Of a stretch of DNA of 64,000 nt, positions 48,269 to 57,325 are shown one piece after another. This DNA is from Streptomyces monomycini. GTDB taxonomy: Bacteria > Actinomycetota > Actinomycetes > Streptomycetales > Streptomycetaceae. The DNA lies in NCBI RefSeq assembly GCF_022271435.1, contig NZ_JAFIQY010000025.1, positions 53,824 to 117,823 on the forward strand, given 5' to 3'. The stretch's first letter is position 1. The number at the start of each line of letters is the position of its first letter. The notes under the pieces were generated by a model. It was not told where the DNA came from and did no database searches. It saw nothing but the letters and a program-made list of their open reading frames with translations. Made by a program: the position numbers and the translations under genes.

Positions 48269-49636
48269 ATGAGGACCACCCGCACCACCGCGCGAAGAAT
48301 CGCCGCCGTGACGGGCGTGTGCGCGCTCGCCGCGCTGCTGCCCGCGACGACGGCCGGCGCCCGGACCCCGCCGCCTTCCGGCACCGAGCGGGTCAGCGTC
48401 ACCGCCGAGGGGGCGCAGGCCGACGACGGCTCGTCCGGCGCGGCGATCAGCGCCGACGGACGGTACGTCGCCTTCACCTCCGACGCGAAAAACCTGGTGC
48501 CCGGCGACACCAACGGCAGGTCGGACATCTTCGTGAAGGACCTGCGGACGGGCGCCGTCCAGCGCGTCAACGTGGCGAGCGACGGCACCCAGGCCACTTC
48601 CTGGTCGTCCACCCCGTCCCTCAGCGCCGACGGGCGGTATGTCGCCTTCGCGTCCGACGCGGCCGACCTCGTGCCGGGCGACACCAACGCCGACACCGAC
48701 ATCTTCGTCCACGACCGCCGGACCGGACGGACCGAGAGCGTCACCCTCGACGGGCGGCCCCCGCAGGGCAGGCAGGGCAACCAGATGCCGGTGATCAGCG
48801 CCAACGGGCGGTACGTGGCGTTCGCGTCCAGCCGCGAGGACCTGGTGCCCGGCGACACCAACGGCGCCCAGGACATCTTCGTACGCGACCGGAAGACCGG
48901 CACCGTGACCCGGGTGAGCGTCTCCGTCACCGGCGGCGAGCAGGCCGCCGGCCCCTCCGCCAGCCCGGTGATCAGCTACGACGGCCGCAAGGTCGGCTTC
49001 ATCTCCAAGGCGTCCAACATGCCCCCGAAACCGGCCCGGGCCGCGGCCGCCCGCCAGGAGGCCGACCCGCGCAGACCGCACAGCTACCCGTTCTTCCTGC
49101 ACGACCTGGACACCGGCCGCACGAGCGTGGCGAGCCTCAGTTCGGCCGGTGAGCCGGTGGGCGCCTGGAACGCCTCGCTCAGCCCCGACGGCCGCTACGC
49201 CATCTTCTCCAGCCAGTACGGCGACGTGGTGCCCGGCCACCCGACGGGCCGCCCGGACCTGTTCGTCCGCGACCTCGCCAAGGGCACCACGGAGCAGATG
49301 AGCCTCACCCCCGACGGCAAGCAGCCGGTGTCCGGGTCCTCCGGCCAGGGCGTGCTGTCCGCCGACAACCGCCGTCTGTACTTCCAGTCCTCGTCCCCCG
49401 ACCTGGTGCCCGGCGACACCAACGGCGCCCAGGACATCTTCGTCCGCGACCTGCGGGCCGGCACCGTCGAGCGGGTCAGCGTCGCCACCGACGGCACCCA
49501 GGCCCAGGGCTATGCCTCCAACGCCTCCACCGACGCCACGGGCCGCCTCGTCACCTTCGACTCCAACGCGCCCGACCTGGTCCCGGGCGACACGAACGGA
49601 GCCACGGACGTGTTCGTACGGCGGGTGAGGCCGTAA
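48269..49636 (+). CDS. Secreted seven-blade PD40/TolB-like beta-propeller, copy 2
   Basis: A 455-residue paralogue of the preceding gene: signal peptide about residues 1-31, then seven blades with five clear DTN-type loops (for example VPGDTNGRSDIF). Blade 4 again departs from the pattern, with a basic/Ala-rich insertion (PARAAAARQEADPRRPH near residues 257-273) in the same loop as in copy 1, and blade 5 reads PGHPTG. ATG at 48269 follows AGGAGGGG at 8 bases. The two genes are a tandem duplication. Function unknown. Confidence 0.88.
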   Translation: MRTTRTTARRIAAVTGVCALAALLPATTAGARTPPPSGTERVSVTAEGAQADDGSSGAAISADGRYVAFTSDAKNLVPGDTNGRSDIFVKDLRTGAVQRVNVASDGTQATSWSSTPSLSADGRYVAFASDAADLVPGDTNADTDIFVHDRRTGRTESVTLDGRPPQGRQGNQMPVISANGRYVAFASSREDLVPGDTNGAQDIFVRDRKTGTVTRVSVSVTGGEQAAGPSASPVISYDGRKVGFISKASNMPPKPARAAAARQEADPRRPHSYPFFLHDLDTGRTSVASLSSAGEPVGAWNASLSPDGRYAIFSSQYGDVVPGHPTGRPDLFVRDLAKGTTEQMSLTPDGKQPVSGSSGQGVLSADNRRLYFQSSSPDLVPGDTNGAQDIFVRDLRAGTVERVSVATDGTQAQGYASNASTDATGRLVTFDSNAPDLVPGDTNGATDVFVRRVRP

Positions 49637-49666
49637 CCCCGTACCCCGGGCCCCGGCCGTCCGTCC

Positions 49667-50173
49667 CTAGGCCCTGTCCAGGTCGCAGGTGAACGCCCAC
49701 AGCTCGACGCCCGGCACCGGCGCCCAGTCCCGCTCGGGTATCCGGGTGAACCCGATGCGCTCGTACACCCGATGGGCCTTCTCGACGTGCGGCATCGTGG
49801 AGAGCACCATGCGGGACAGGCCGAGGGAGCGGGCGCGGTCCATGCAGGCGCGAACCAGCGCCTCGCCGATGCCGCGCCCGCGGCCGCCGGGGGCGACGGC
49901 CAGCATCCGGAACTCGCCCTCGTCGGGAGCGGCTATCTCGGCGTACGGGCTGCCGGGGGCGGCGAAGGTCACCACCCCCAGCACCGCGCCGTCGGCGTCG
50001 ACCGCCGTCAGCACCTCGGCGTGCTCCGCCCGCGGCGCGACCTCGCGCAGCTTGCCCGCATACGGGTCGTCGGCCCCGAACGCCAGCAGCCCGTCCGCCG
50101 CGTAGGCCGCCACGAGGAGTTCGCCGATCGCTTCGAACTCCTCCGGCCGCGCGGCCCTGATCGTGATGTCCAT
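49667..50173 (-). CDS. GNAT-family acetyltransferase
   Basis: A 168-residue acetyltransferase. Motif A is clear (FRMLAVAPGGRGRGIGEALV, acetyl-CoA loop GGRGRGIG near residues 96-103) and motif B includes YERIGF near 140. Substrate unknown. The TAG stop lies 31 bases from the end of the convergent propeller gene. ATG at 50173. Confidence 0.86.
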   Translation of the reverse strand: MDITIRAARPEEFEAIGELLVAAYAADGLLAFGADDPYAGKLREVAPRAEHAEVLTAVDADGAVLGVVTFAAPGSPYAEIAAPDEGEFRMLAVAPGGRGRGIGEALVRACMDRARSLGLSRMVLSTMPHVEKAHRVYERIGFTRIPERDWAPVPGVELWAFTCDLDRA

Positions 50174-50229
50174 GAGCCCAGTGTGCACCGGGGGTCTGAC
50201 AACGGGCCCCCGGCGACGCACCCGGCCCC

Positions 50230-51864
50230 TCAGTGCCCCGCCGGGACCCCGGCCGTGACCGGCGGCGGATCCGCCTGGACGCCCTTGTCGCCCACGTCCG
50301 CCGTGTAGTCCTCCGGGGAGGTCTCGTCGACGCCGTCCGGGGCCTTCGTGGCCCGCAGGACCACCGTGAGGACGACGGTGACCAGCACGTTCAGGACGAA
50401 CGCGGTCAGCCCGATGTAGCCGATCTCGCCGATGCCGGGGATCTCCGCGCTGGAGCCGCCGAAGTGCTTCTGCGTGGGGCTGGCCACCCCGTACGCCGCG
50501 AGCGTGCCGTAGACCATGCCGGCCGCCCAGCCGGCCAGCAGCGCCCACCGGTGGAACCAGCGGGTGAACAGGCCGCCGACCAGGGCCGGCATCGTCTGCA
50601 GGATCCAGATGCCGCCCAGCAGCTGGAAGTTGATCGCGACGGTCTTGTCCATCGTCAGGACGAAGACCAGCGCACCCACCTTCACCAGCAGTGACACCAG
50701 CTTGGCCACCTTGTGCTCCTGTGCGGGCGTGGCGCCGGGCCTGAGGAAGTCCTTGTAGATGTTGCGGGTGAACAGGTTCGCCGCGGCGATGGACATGATC
50801 GCGGCGGGGACGAGGGCGCCGATGCCGATCGCGGCGAACGCCACGCCCGTGAACCAGTCGGGGAACATGTCCTCGAACAGCTGCGGGATCGCCAGCTGCC
50901 CGTTCTGCACCTTGATCCCGGCCGCCACCGCCATGAAGCCGAGCAGCGCGAGCAGCCCCAGCATCAGGGAGTACAGCGGCAGGATGGTGGTGTTGCGGCG
51001 GATCACGTTGCGGCTGCGGGAGGACAGCGTCGCGGTGATCGAGTGCGGGTACATGAACAGCGCGAGCGCCGAGCCGAGGGCCAGCGTCGCGTACGCCCAC
51101 TGCGCGTTCGGCCCGCTCGCCAGTTCGCCGCGTGGCTTGCCGGTCGCCGGATTCGGCTGCGCGAAGGTGTCCTCGGCCACCGAGAAGATGTGCTCGAAGC
51201 CGCCCAGCTTGATCGGGATGTAGATGATCGCGACGATGATGACCAGGTAGATCAGTCCGTCCTTGACGAACGCGATCAGCGCGGGCGCCCGCAGCCCGGA
51301 GGAGTAGGTGTACGCCGCGAGCACCCCGAAGGCGATCAGCAGCGGCAGGTCCTTGACGAACCAGTGGGTGTTCTCGCCGCCGCCGACGCCCATCACGTCC
51401 AGCACCGCCTGGATGCCGACGAGTTGCAGCGCGATGTACGGCATCGTGGCGAGGATGCCGGTGAGTGCCACGGCCAGCGACAGGCCCTTGGAGCCGAACC
51501 GGCCGCGCACGAAGTCGGAGGTGGTCACGTACCCGTGCTTGTGCGAGACCGACCACAGCCGGGGCAGGAAGGTGAAGATCAGCGGGTAGACCAGGATCGT
51601 GTACGGCACCGCGAAGAACCCGGCCGCGCCCGCCGCGTAGATCGCCGCGGGTACGGCGACGAAGGTGTACGCGGTGTAGAGGTCGCCGCCCAGCAGGAAC
51701 CAGGTCACCCAGGTGCCGAAGCTGCGGCCGCCCAGGCCCCATTCGTCGAGGTTGTCGGACTGCGCGGCCTTGCGCCAGCGCGCCGCCAGGAAGCCCATGA
51801 CCGTGACGGCCACGAAGAAGAAGATGAAGACGGCGAGCGCGACGCCGTTCACGCCGTCCTTCAC
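50230..51864 (-). CDS. Sodium:solute symporter, monocarboxylate (MctP/ActP-like)
   Basis: A 544-residue SSF transporter with about 13 transmembrane helices, GGRSFGTWVTWFLLGGDLYTAYTFVA-type first half and YPHSITATLSSRSRNVIRRN near residue 272. It resembles MctP/ActP-type symporters for acetate, pyruvate or related monocarboxylates. GTG at 51864 overlaps the TGA of the DUF3311 gene (GTGA), and AGGGAGG lies 9 bases upstream. The DUF3311-SSF pair is a recurrent actinobacterial arrangement. Confidence 0.9.
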   Translation of the reverse strand: MKDGVNGVALAVFIFFFVAVTVMGFLAARWRKAAQSDNLDEWGLGGRSFGTWVTWFLLGGDLYTAYTFVAVPAAIYAAGAAGFFAVPYTILVYPLIFTFLPRLWSVSHKHGYVTTSDFVRGRFGSKGLSLAVALTGILATMPYIALQLVGIQAVLDVMGVGGGENTHWFVKDLPLLIAFGVLAAYTYSSGLRAPALIAFVKDGLIYLVIIVAIIYIPIKLGGFEHIFSVAEDTFAQPNPATGKPRGELASGPNAQWAYATLALGSALALFMYPHSITATLSSRSRNVIRRNTTILPLYSLMLGLLALLGFMAVAAGIKVQNGQLAIPQLFEDMFPDWFTGVAFAAIGIGALVPAAIMSIAAANLFTRNIYKDFLRPGATPAQEHKVAKLVSLLVKVGALVFVLTMDKTVAINFQLLGGIWILQTMPALVGGLFTRWFHRWALLAGWAAGMVYGTLAAYGVASPTQKHFGGSSAEIPGIGEIGYIGLTAFVLNVLVTVVLTVVLRATKAPDGVDETSPEDYTADVGDKGVQADPPPVTAGVPAGH

Positions 51865-52136
51865 CGCGACGCACCTCCCTTGCGCAGCCGCTGCTCACGC
51901 TGGACCAGCTTGTAGGCGATCATCGTGAGCGCGGTCGAGATCAGCACCCACAGCATCTGGTACCAGTAGAAGAACGGGATGCCGACGAGCGTCGGCTCCA
52001 CCTTGGCGTACGAGCCCACCCACAGCATCGCCACGAAGGGCGCGACCAGGCACAGCCCGGCGATCACGCGGCTGGGCGTGACGACCGGGGCGGCTCTGCC
52101 CGCTGGTGTTCCGGCTGATTCGGAAGGCTCTGGCAT
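51861..52136 (-). CDS. DUF3311 small membrane protein (symporter partner)
   Basis: A 91-residue protein with two transmembrane helices (VIAGLCLVAPFVAMLWVG near residue 24; YWYQMLWVLISTALTMIAY near 57) and a basic C-terminus. DUF3311 proteins are usually encoded directly upstream of an SSF symporter and are thought to be an accessory subunit. ATG at 52136 has GGAG 8 bases upstream. It overlaps the symporter start by GTGA. Confidence 0.85.
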   Translation of the reverse strand: MPEPSESAGTPAGRAAPVVTPSRVIAGLCLVAPFVAMLWVGSYAKVEPTLVGIPFFYWYQMLWVLISTALTMIAYKLVQREQRLRKGGASR

Positions 52137-52192
52137 GGCCGTGGCTCCGTTCCCTGGCGGTCCCTTGGTGATCACGCGTGCAATGGGCAGGA

Positions 52193-52222
52193 AATCTAAG
52201 CCAGGGAAGTTGTACGCGTCAC
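52193..52222 (-). promoter_or_regulatory. Candidate promoter of the DUF3311-symporter operon
   Basis: On the minus strand GTGACG (52222-52217), an 18-base spacer and TAGATT (52198-52193) lie about 57 bases upstream of the DUF3311 ATG. Moderate match. Confidence 0.35.
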
Positions 52223-52286
52223 TACCTGTCCGCATATCGGTACGGCAACGACGCCCGCCGCCTCCGCCGCGGCCGGCCCCGCCGCC

Positions 52287-52502
52287 TCAGCAGCAGCGGA
52301 AGCCGGAGCGGGGGTCGCCCTCGCGTGCGGCGGCCCGCTGCCGCTCGAACTCACGGCGGCCGGGCACCGGCGCGTCGGGAGCGTGCTGCCGGACATGCGC
52401 GACGTACCGCTCGTACGCGCTCTCGCCGGTCAATTCCCGTACGTACCAGCGCATCCAGCGCAGCCCGCGCCGGGCCGCCGCCACGGCCGGCGCCGCGCTC
52501 AC
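52287..52502 (-). CDS. YbdD/YjiX-family protein (CstA partner)
   Basis: A 71-residue YbdD/YjiX (DUF466) protein: WMRWYVRELTGESAYERYV near residue 15, then HAPDAPVPGRREFERQR and a Cys-rich terminus (FRCC). Partners of CstA/BtsT peptide or pyruvate transporters. GTG at 52502 overlaps the cstA TGA by GTGA. No transmembrane segment. Confidence 0.88.
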   Translation of the reverse strand: MSAAPAVAAARRGLRWMRWYVRELTGESAYERYVAHVRQHAPDAPVPGRREFERQRAAAREGDPRSGFRCC

Positions 52503-54655
52503 GGCCCGCTCCGCTCCGCGGCCGCCAGCTCCGCCTTCTCCTCCTTGGAGGCCACCAGCCCGGCGGGCGCGACGATCGCCGACCGCACGTACGGGGCCTC
52601 GCTGAGCCGGGTCGCCGCGGGGTCGCGCAGATGGCGTACGCAGACCCGGGCGGCGTCCGCGATCACCACCACGATCAGCAGGGCGAGCACCGCCGACAGC
52701 ACGCCGTCCACCGTCGAGTTGGTGACCACCGTGTGCATGTCGTCCATGGTCTTGGCGGGCGGCAGCACCTTCCCGGCGTCGATGGCGTCCTGGTAGACCG
52801 CACGCTGCGTGAAGAAACCGACCTTGGGGTCGCCGGAGAAGACCTTCTGCCAGCTCGCGGTGAGCGTCACGGTGGCGTCCCAGACGAGCGGCACGCCCGT
52901 GATCCAGGCCCACTTGAAGCGGCCGGACTTCACCAGCAGGGTCGTGCAGACGGTCAACGCGACCGCCGCCAGGAGCTGGTTGGCGATGCCGAACACTGGG
53001 AACAGCTGGTTGATGCCGCCGAGCGGCTCGTGCACGCCGACCCACAGGAAGTAGCCCCACAGCGCCACCACGGCCGCGCTGCACAGCACCAGCCCCGGCT
53101 TCCAACTCACGCGGCGGAACGGCTTGTAGACGTTTCCCAGCATGTCCTGGAGCATGAACCGGCCGACCCGGGTACCCGCGTCCAACGCCGTGAGGATGAA
53201 CAGCGCCTCGAACATGATGGCGAAGTGGTACCAGAACGCCTTCATCCCGGCACCGCCGAAGACCTGCGAGAAGATGTCCGCGACCCCGACGGCGAGGGTG
53301 GGCGCGCCGCCCGTACGGGACAGCAGGGTGTGCTCCTCCACGGCCTTGGCCGCGGCCGCCAACTGGTCGGGGGAGATGCTGTATCCGAACTGGGCGACGG
53401 CCTGGGAGGCCGACTGCACGGTGTCGCCGATCACCCCGGCCGGCGCGTTCATCGCGAAGTACAGCCCCGGGTCGATGATCGACGCCGCCACCAGGGCCAT
53501 CACCGCGACGAACGACTCCATGAGCATCGAGCCGTAACCGATCATGCGGATCTGGGTCTCCTTCTGCACCATCTTGGGCGTGGTGCCGGAGGAGATCAGC
53601 GCGTGGAAGCCGGAGAGCGCGCCGCAGGCGATGGTGATGAAGACGAACGGGAAGAGCGACCCGGCGAAGACCGGGCCGTCACCGCGCCCGGCGAAGTCCG
53701 TGACCGCGTCCATCCTGAGGTTGGGCACCGTGACCAGCACGCCGACCGCCAGCAGGCCGATCGTGCCGATCTTCATGAAGGTGGAGAGGTAGTCGCGCGG
53801 TGCCAGCAGCGTCCACACGGGCAGGACGGAGGCGATGAACCCGTACGCCACCAGCCAGACGACCAGCGTCCCCGGCTCCAGCGTGAAGGTGTCGGCCCAG
53901 GAGGAGTCCGCGACCCAGCGGCCCGCGACCAGTGCGAGCAGCAGCAGCGCGACACCGATCAGGGAGACCTCGGTGACCCGGCCGGGGCGCAGGACCCGCA
54001 GGTAGAAGCCCATCAGCAGGGCGATGGGGATGGTCATGCCGATGGAGAAGGTGCCCCAGGGGGACTGGGCGAGCGCGTTGACGATGATCAGCGCCAGCAC
54101 GCCCAGCAGGATGATCATGATGGCGAAGGCGGCGAGCAGCGCGGCGGCGCCGCCGGCCACACCGATCTCCTCGCGCGCCATCTGCCCCAGCGACCGGCCG
54201 TCGCGCCGGGTGGAGAAGAACAGCACCACCATGTCCTGCACGGCGCCCGCGAAGACCACCCCGACGATGATCCAGATGGTGCCCGGCAGATATCCCATCT
54301 GGGCGGCGAGCACCGGTCCGACCAGCGGCCCGGCGCCCGCGATGGCCGCGAAGTGGTGCCCGAGCAGCACTCGCCGGTCGGTGGGGTGGAAGTCCACGCC
54401 GTCGTTCAGCCGCTCGGCGGGCGTGGCGCGGGTCCGGTCGAACTTCAGTACGCGGGTCGCGATGAACCGCGCGTAGAAGCGGTACCCGATGGCGTACGAG
54501 CCGAGGGCGGCGGCCACCATCCAGGCGGCCGAGACCTCCTCGCCGCGGGACAGCGCGAGCAGCGTCCAGCCGGCGGCGCCGACCAGCGCCACGGCCGTCC
54601 ACAGCGCGATCCTCCGGGGATTGGCGGCACTTCGAGGTCTGCCTGCTGGGCGCAC
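52499..54655 (-). CDS. cstA: CstA-family carbon-starvation transporter
   Basis: A 718-residue CstA/BtsT-type membrane protein with about 16 transmembrane helices, including GVDFHPTDRRVLLGHHFAAIAGAGPLVGP near residue 90 (diagnostic). Family members import peptides or pyruvate during carbon limitation. GTG at 54655 has GGGAGG about 8 bases upstream. Forms a coupled pair with YbdD. It sits between a monocarboxylate symporter operon and dasR. Confidence 0.92.
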   Translation of the reverse strand: MRPAGRPRSAANPRRIALWTAVALVGAAGWTLLALSRGEEVSAAWMVAAALGSYAIGYRFYARFIATRVLKFDRTRATPAERLNDGVDFHPTDRRVLLGHHFAAIAGAGPLVGPVLAAQMGYLPGTIWIIVGVVFAGAVQDMVVLFFSTRRDGRSLGQMAREEIGVAGGAAALLAAFAIMIILLGVLALIIVNALAQSPWGTFSIGMTIPIALLMGFYLRVLRPGRVTEVSLIGVALLLLALVAGRWVADSSWADTFTLEPGTLVVWLVAYGFIASVLPVWTLLAPRDYLSTFMKIGTIGLLAVGVLVTVPNLRMDAVTDFAGRGDGPVFAGSLFPFVFITIACGALSGFHALISSGTTPKMVQKETQIRMIGYGSMLMESFVAVMALVAASIIDPGLYFAMNAPAGVIGDTVQSASQAVAQFGYSISPDQLAAAAKAVEEHTLLSRTGGAPTLAVGVADIFSQVFGGAGMKAFWYHFAIMFEALFILTALDAGTRVGRFMLQDMLGNVYKPFRRVSWKPGLVLCSAAVVALWGYFLWVGVHEPLGGINQLFPVFGIANQLLAAVALTVCTTLLVKSGRFKWAWITGVPLVWDATVTLTASWQKVFSGDPKVGFFTQRAVYQDAIDAGKVLPPAKTMDDMHTVVTNSTVDGVLSAVLALLIVVVIADAARVCVRHLRDPAATRLSEAPYVRSAIVAPAGLVASKEEKAELAAAERSGP

Positions 54656-54797
54656 CTGTACGTCCTCCCGTCGACGCGACGACGGAAGGACCGTAGAGGC
54701 AGGAGGGCGGCTCGCGCCATACCCCGGCAGACGGTGCGTCGGGCCCGGGGCGTACGGCCGCGGACGGCGGACCGTACGGCAGCGGGCCCGGCGCCCG

Positions 54798-55556
54798 TCA
54801 GTCGGCCGGCCGCCGCAGCCGGGCCACGAACTTGTAGCGGTCGCCCCGGTAGACCGAGCGCACCCACTCCACCGGCGCGCCCTCGGCGTCGAGGGAGTGC
54901 CGGGAGAGCATCAGCATCGGCAGGCCCACGTCCGTACCGAGCAGTCCGGCCTCGCGCGGTGTGGCCAGCGAGGTCTCGATCGTCTCCTCCGCCTCGGCCG
55001 GCCGGACGTCGTAGACCTCGGACAGCGCCGTGTAGAGCGAGGTGTACTTCACCAGGTTGCGGCGCAGCGCGGGGAAGCGCTTCGCCGACAGGTGGGTGGT
55101 CTCGATGGCCATCGGCTCGCCGCTGGCCAGCCGCAGCCGTTCGATGCGCAGCACCCGGCCGCCGGCCGTTATGTCCAGCAGCCCGGCCAGGCGGTCGTCG
55201 GCCGTGACATAGCCGATGTCGAGCAGTTGCGAGGCCGGTTCCAGACCCTGGGCCCGCATGTCCTCGGTGTAGGAGGTAAGTTGCAGGGCTTGTGAGACCT
55301 TGGGTTTGGCGACGAACGTACCCTTGCCCTGGATGCGTTCCAGCCGGCCTTCCACGACCAGTTCCTGGAGGGCCTGGCGTACCGTGGTGCGGGAGGTGTC
55401 GAACTCCGCGGCCAGGGTCCGCTCCGGCGGGACCGGCGTGCCCGGGGGCAGCGTCTCGGTGATCTCCAGCAAGTGGCGCTTGAGGCGGTAGTACTTGGGC
55501 ACTCGGGCGGTACGCGCGCCGCCGCCGTTGTCCGCACTGCCCCCGTCGGTCTCCAT
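54798..55556 (-). CDS. dasR: GntR/HutC-family regulator DasR
   Basis: A 252-residue GntR-family master regulator of chitin/GlcNAc catabolism, development and antibiotic production in streptomycetes; glucosamine-6-phosphate releases it from DNA. The winged HTH is at about residues 25-85 (PERTLAAEFDTSRTTVRQALQELV) and a UTRA effector domain follows (LTSYTEDMRAQGLEPASQLLD near 97, TAGGRVLRIERLRL near 128). ATG at 55556. It is divergent from dasA, whose upstream region has two dre-type sites. Sequence is nearly identical in arrangement to S. coelicolor DasR as I recall it. Confidence 0.95.
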   Translation of the reverse strand: METDGGSADNGGGARTARVPKYYRLKRHLLEITETLPPGTPVPPERTLAAEFDTSRTTVRQALQELVVEGRLERIQGKGTFVAKPKVSQALQLTSYTEDMRAQGLEPASQLLDIGYVTADDRLAGLLDITAGGRVLRIERLRLASGEPMAIETTHLSAKRFPALRRNLVKYTSLYTALSEVYDVRPAEAEETIETSLATPREAGLLGTDVGLPMLMLSRHSLDAEGAPVEWVRSVYRGDRYKFVARLRRPAD

Positions 55557-55767
55557 GACCCGCCTCTCCGACTCCTGTCGCGCTGCCGTCACCGGCTCCT
55601 CCGTACGTAGCGGCTCATCGTGGCACGGGTGGGGTCCCGATGCTCCCTTGCTGGTCCGTGCCCGCTCGCGGGGCCTGACGCCAACGTAGCGTCTGCCCTG
55701 CGGACGGACGCCGCCGTAGCGGCGACAGGCCCCAGATGTCGGTCCGGTAACGGACCTGACAGCGACT

Positions 55768-55773
55768 CTTATA
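55768..55773 (-). promoter_or_regulatory. Candidate -10 of dasR
   Basis: TATAAG on the minus strand (55773-55768), about 212 bases before the dasR ATG, back-to-back with the dasA -35. The -35 partner is weak. The adjacent dre site would overlap it, consistent with autoregulation. Confidence 0.3.
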
Positions 55774-55778
55774 CACCC

Positions 55779-55807
55779 TTGACACCCCAAAAGGTCTAGG
55801 CCAAGCT
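55779..55807 (+). promoter_or_regulatory. dasA promoter
   Basis: TTGACA (55779-55784, perfect -35), 17-base spacer and CAAGCT (55802-55807). The spacer and -10 are overlapped by a dre-type site and another follows directly downstream. Confidence 0.55.
55790..55805 (+). promoter_or_regulatory. DasR-responsive element (dre) over the dasA promoter
   Basis: AAAGGTCTAGGCCAAG keeps the central GGTCTAGNCC core of the 16-base dre consensus (ACTGGTCTAGACCAGT). It overlaps the dasA promoter spacer. Confidence 0.6.
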
Positions 55808-55813
55808 GCGGGC

Positions 55814-55829
55814 ACTGGTCTAAACCATT
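55814..55829 (+). promoter_or_regulatory. Second dre site upstream of dasA
   Basis: ACTGGTCTAAACCATT matches the dre consensus at nearly every position, 24 bases downstream of the first site. Two dre sites upstream of dasA are known in S. coelicolor. Confidence 0.8.
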
Positions 55830-55862
55830 AAAGACCACTCACGGTTTTCAGGGGAGAGCGCA

Positions 55863-57134
55863 ATGAAGCGTGGACTCATAGCGGCGACGGCAGTCGCGGG
55901 AATGTTGGTGAGTGTCGCTGCCTGTGGGTCCGGCGACAGCAAGACGGCGGGGGCCTCGGACTTCAAGGGCAAGAAGCTCATCGTCTGGGTCATGGACGGC
56001 TCCAACCCGGCGCAGTGGACCAAGCAGGTCTCCGAGGACTTCAAGAAGAAGACCGGCGCCACGGTCGAGTTCCGCATCCAGCAGTGGAACGGCATCCAGC
56101 AGAAGCTGACCACCGCCCTCTCCGAGAGCAGTCCGCCCGACGTCGTCGAGATCGGCAACACCCAGACCGCCGCGTACGCCAAGGCCGGCGCCCTCGCGGA
56201 CCTGGGCGACCTGAAGAAGGAGATCGGCGCCGACTGGACCGACTCCTTCAACAAGGCCGCCATGGCCGACGGCAAGCAGTACGCCCTCCCCTGGTACGCG
56301 GGCAACCGCGTGGTGATGTACAACAAGAAGATCTGGGCGCAGGCCGGCATCAAGGAACTGCCCAAGACCCGCGCCGAACTCTTCAAGGCCTTCGACACCA
56401 TCAAGCAGAAGACCGAGGCCGAGCCGCTCTACCTCCCCGGCCAGAACTGGTACTTCTTCGACGGCCTGACGATCGGCACCGGCGCCGACCTGGTCAAGAA
56501 GGAAGGCAGCAAGTGGGTCTCCAACCTCGGTGACCCCAAGGTCTCCAAGGCCATGGACATCTACAAGCAGTACCAGGCCTTCAGCACCGCCCCGAAGAAC
56601 AAGGACGAGGCCACCCCGCAGCAGGCCGAGATCTTCTCCAAGGGCAAGACCGGCGCCATCATCGCCATGGGCTACGAGGGCCCCACCGCCGTCAAGGCCA
56701 ACCCGGCCATCAAGGACGACATCGGCTTCTTCCCCATCCCGGGCGAGACCGCCGACAAGCCCGAGGGCGTCTTCCTCGGCGGCTCCAACCTCGCCGTCGC
56801 GGGCGGCGGCCAGAACCAGGAACTCGCCAAGGAGTTCCTGAAGGTCGCGCTGTCCAAGAAGAACGACGCACAGATGGTCAAGGAGGTCGGCTGGAGCCCG
56901 AAGTCCCCCGACCTCGCGTCCGCCGCCAAGGGCAACCCGGCAGCCGAGGCCGCCGCGCCCGGCGCCGCCAAGTCCAGCGGCACCACCCCGCTGATCCCCG
57001 AGTGGGCCCAGGTCGAGAACACGCCGAACCCGATCAAGGCGTACATGACCGCGGTGCTCAACGGCAAGGCCCCCGCGGACGCCGCCAAGGACGTCGAAGG
57101 CGAGATCAACAAGCGGCTGGCCCAGAAGCAGTGA
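55863..57134 (+). CDS. dasA: Chitobiose-type sugar-binding lipoprotein DasA
   Basis: A 423-residue solute-binding protein of an ABC sugar importer. A lipobox VAAC lies at residues 18-21 (Cys21), and the rest is an SBP bacterial fold (FKKKTGATVEFRIQQW, YAGNRVVMYNKKIWAQAG, GPTAVKANPAIKDDIGFFP). DasA delivers (GlcNAc)2 to DasBC. ATG at 55863 with GGGGAGAGCGC upstream. Two dre sites and a promoter lie just before it. Two hairpins separate it from dasB, probably raising its expression over the permeases. Confidence 0.95.
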   Translation: MKRGLIAATAVAGMLVSVAACGSGDSKTAGASDFKGKKLIVWVMDGSNPAQWTKQVSEDFKKKTGATVEFRIQQWNGIQQKLTTALSESSPPDVVEIGNTQTAAYAKAGALADLGDLKKEIGADWTDSFNKAAMADGKQYALPWYAGNRVVMYNKKIWAQAGIKELPKTRAELFKAFDTIKQKTEAEPLYLPGQNWYFFDGLTIGTGADLVKKEGSKWVSNLGDPKVSKAMDIYKQYQAFSTAPKNKDEATPQQAEIFSKGKTGAIIAMGYEGPTAVKANPAIKDDIGFFPIPGETADKPEGVFLGGSNLAVAGGGQNQELAKEFLKVALSKKNDAQMVKEVGWSPKSPDLASAAKGNPAAEAAAPGAAKSSGTTPLIPEWAQVENTPNPIKAYMTAVLNGKAPADAAKDVEGEINKRLAQKQ

Positions 57135-57139
57135 CCGAC

Positions 57140-57233
57140 GGCGTGCCGCGCGGTCCGGTTCGTACGGACCCCTGACGGCACGCCCCGGCACCAGAAACGC
57201 GGTCCCCGCGGCGGCGCCAGCCGCGGGGGCCGC
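57140..57233 (+). other. Two intergenic stem-loops between dasA and dasB
   Basis: First stem: GGCGTGCCG (57140-57148) with CGGCACGCC (57176-57184), containing an inner GGTCC/GGACC stem. Second: GCGGTCCCCGCGGC (57199-57212) with GCCGCGGGGGCCGC (57220-57233), one G-U pair. Likely partial terminator or RNA stabiliser giving more binding protein than permease. Confidence 0.6.
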
Positions 57234-57325
57234 CACACCGTACGGGTTCCGTACGGGAGCCGGCCGTCCCGGTCCCCGTACGGGACCGACCAGCGTGAGC
57301 ACGACCAGGTGATGGGGAGCGGGAC

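Noticed and set aside
52178..55207. 1009-codon frame antisense to cstA and dasR
   Set aside because: It runs over two well-supported genes and the dasR HTH; a shadow frame.
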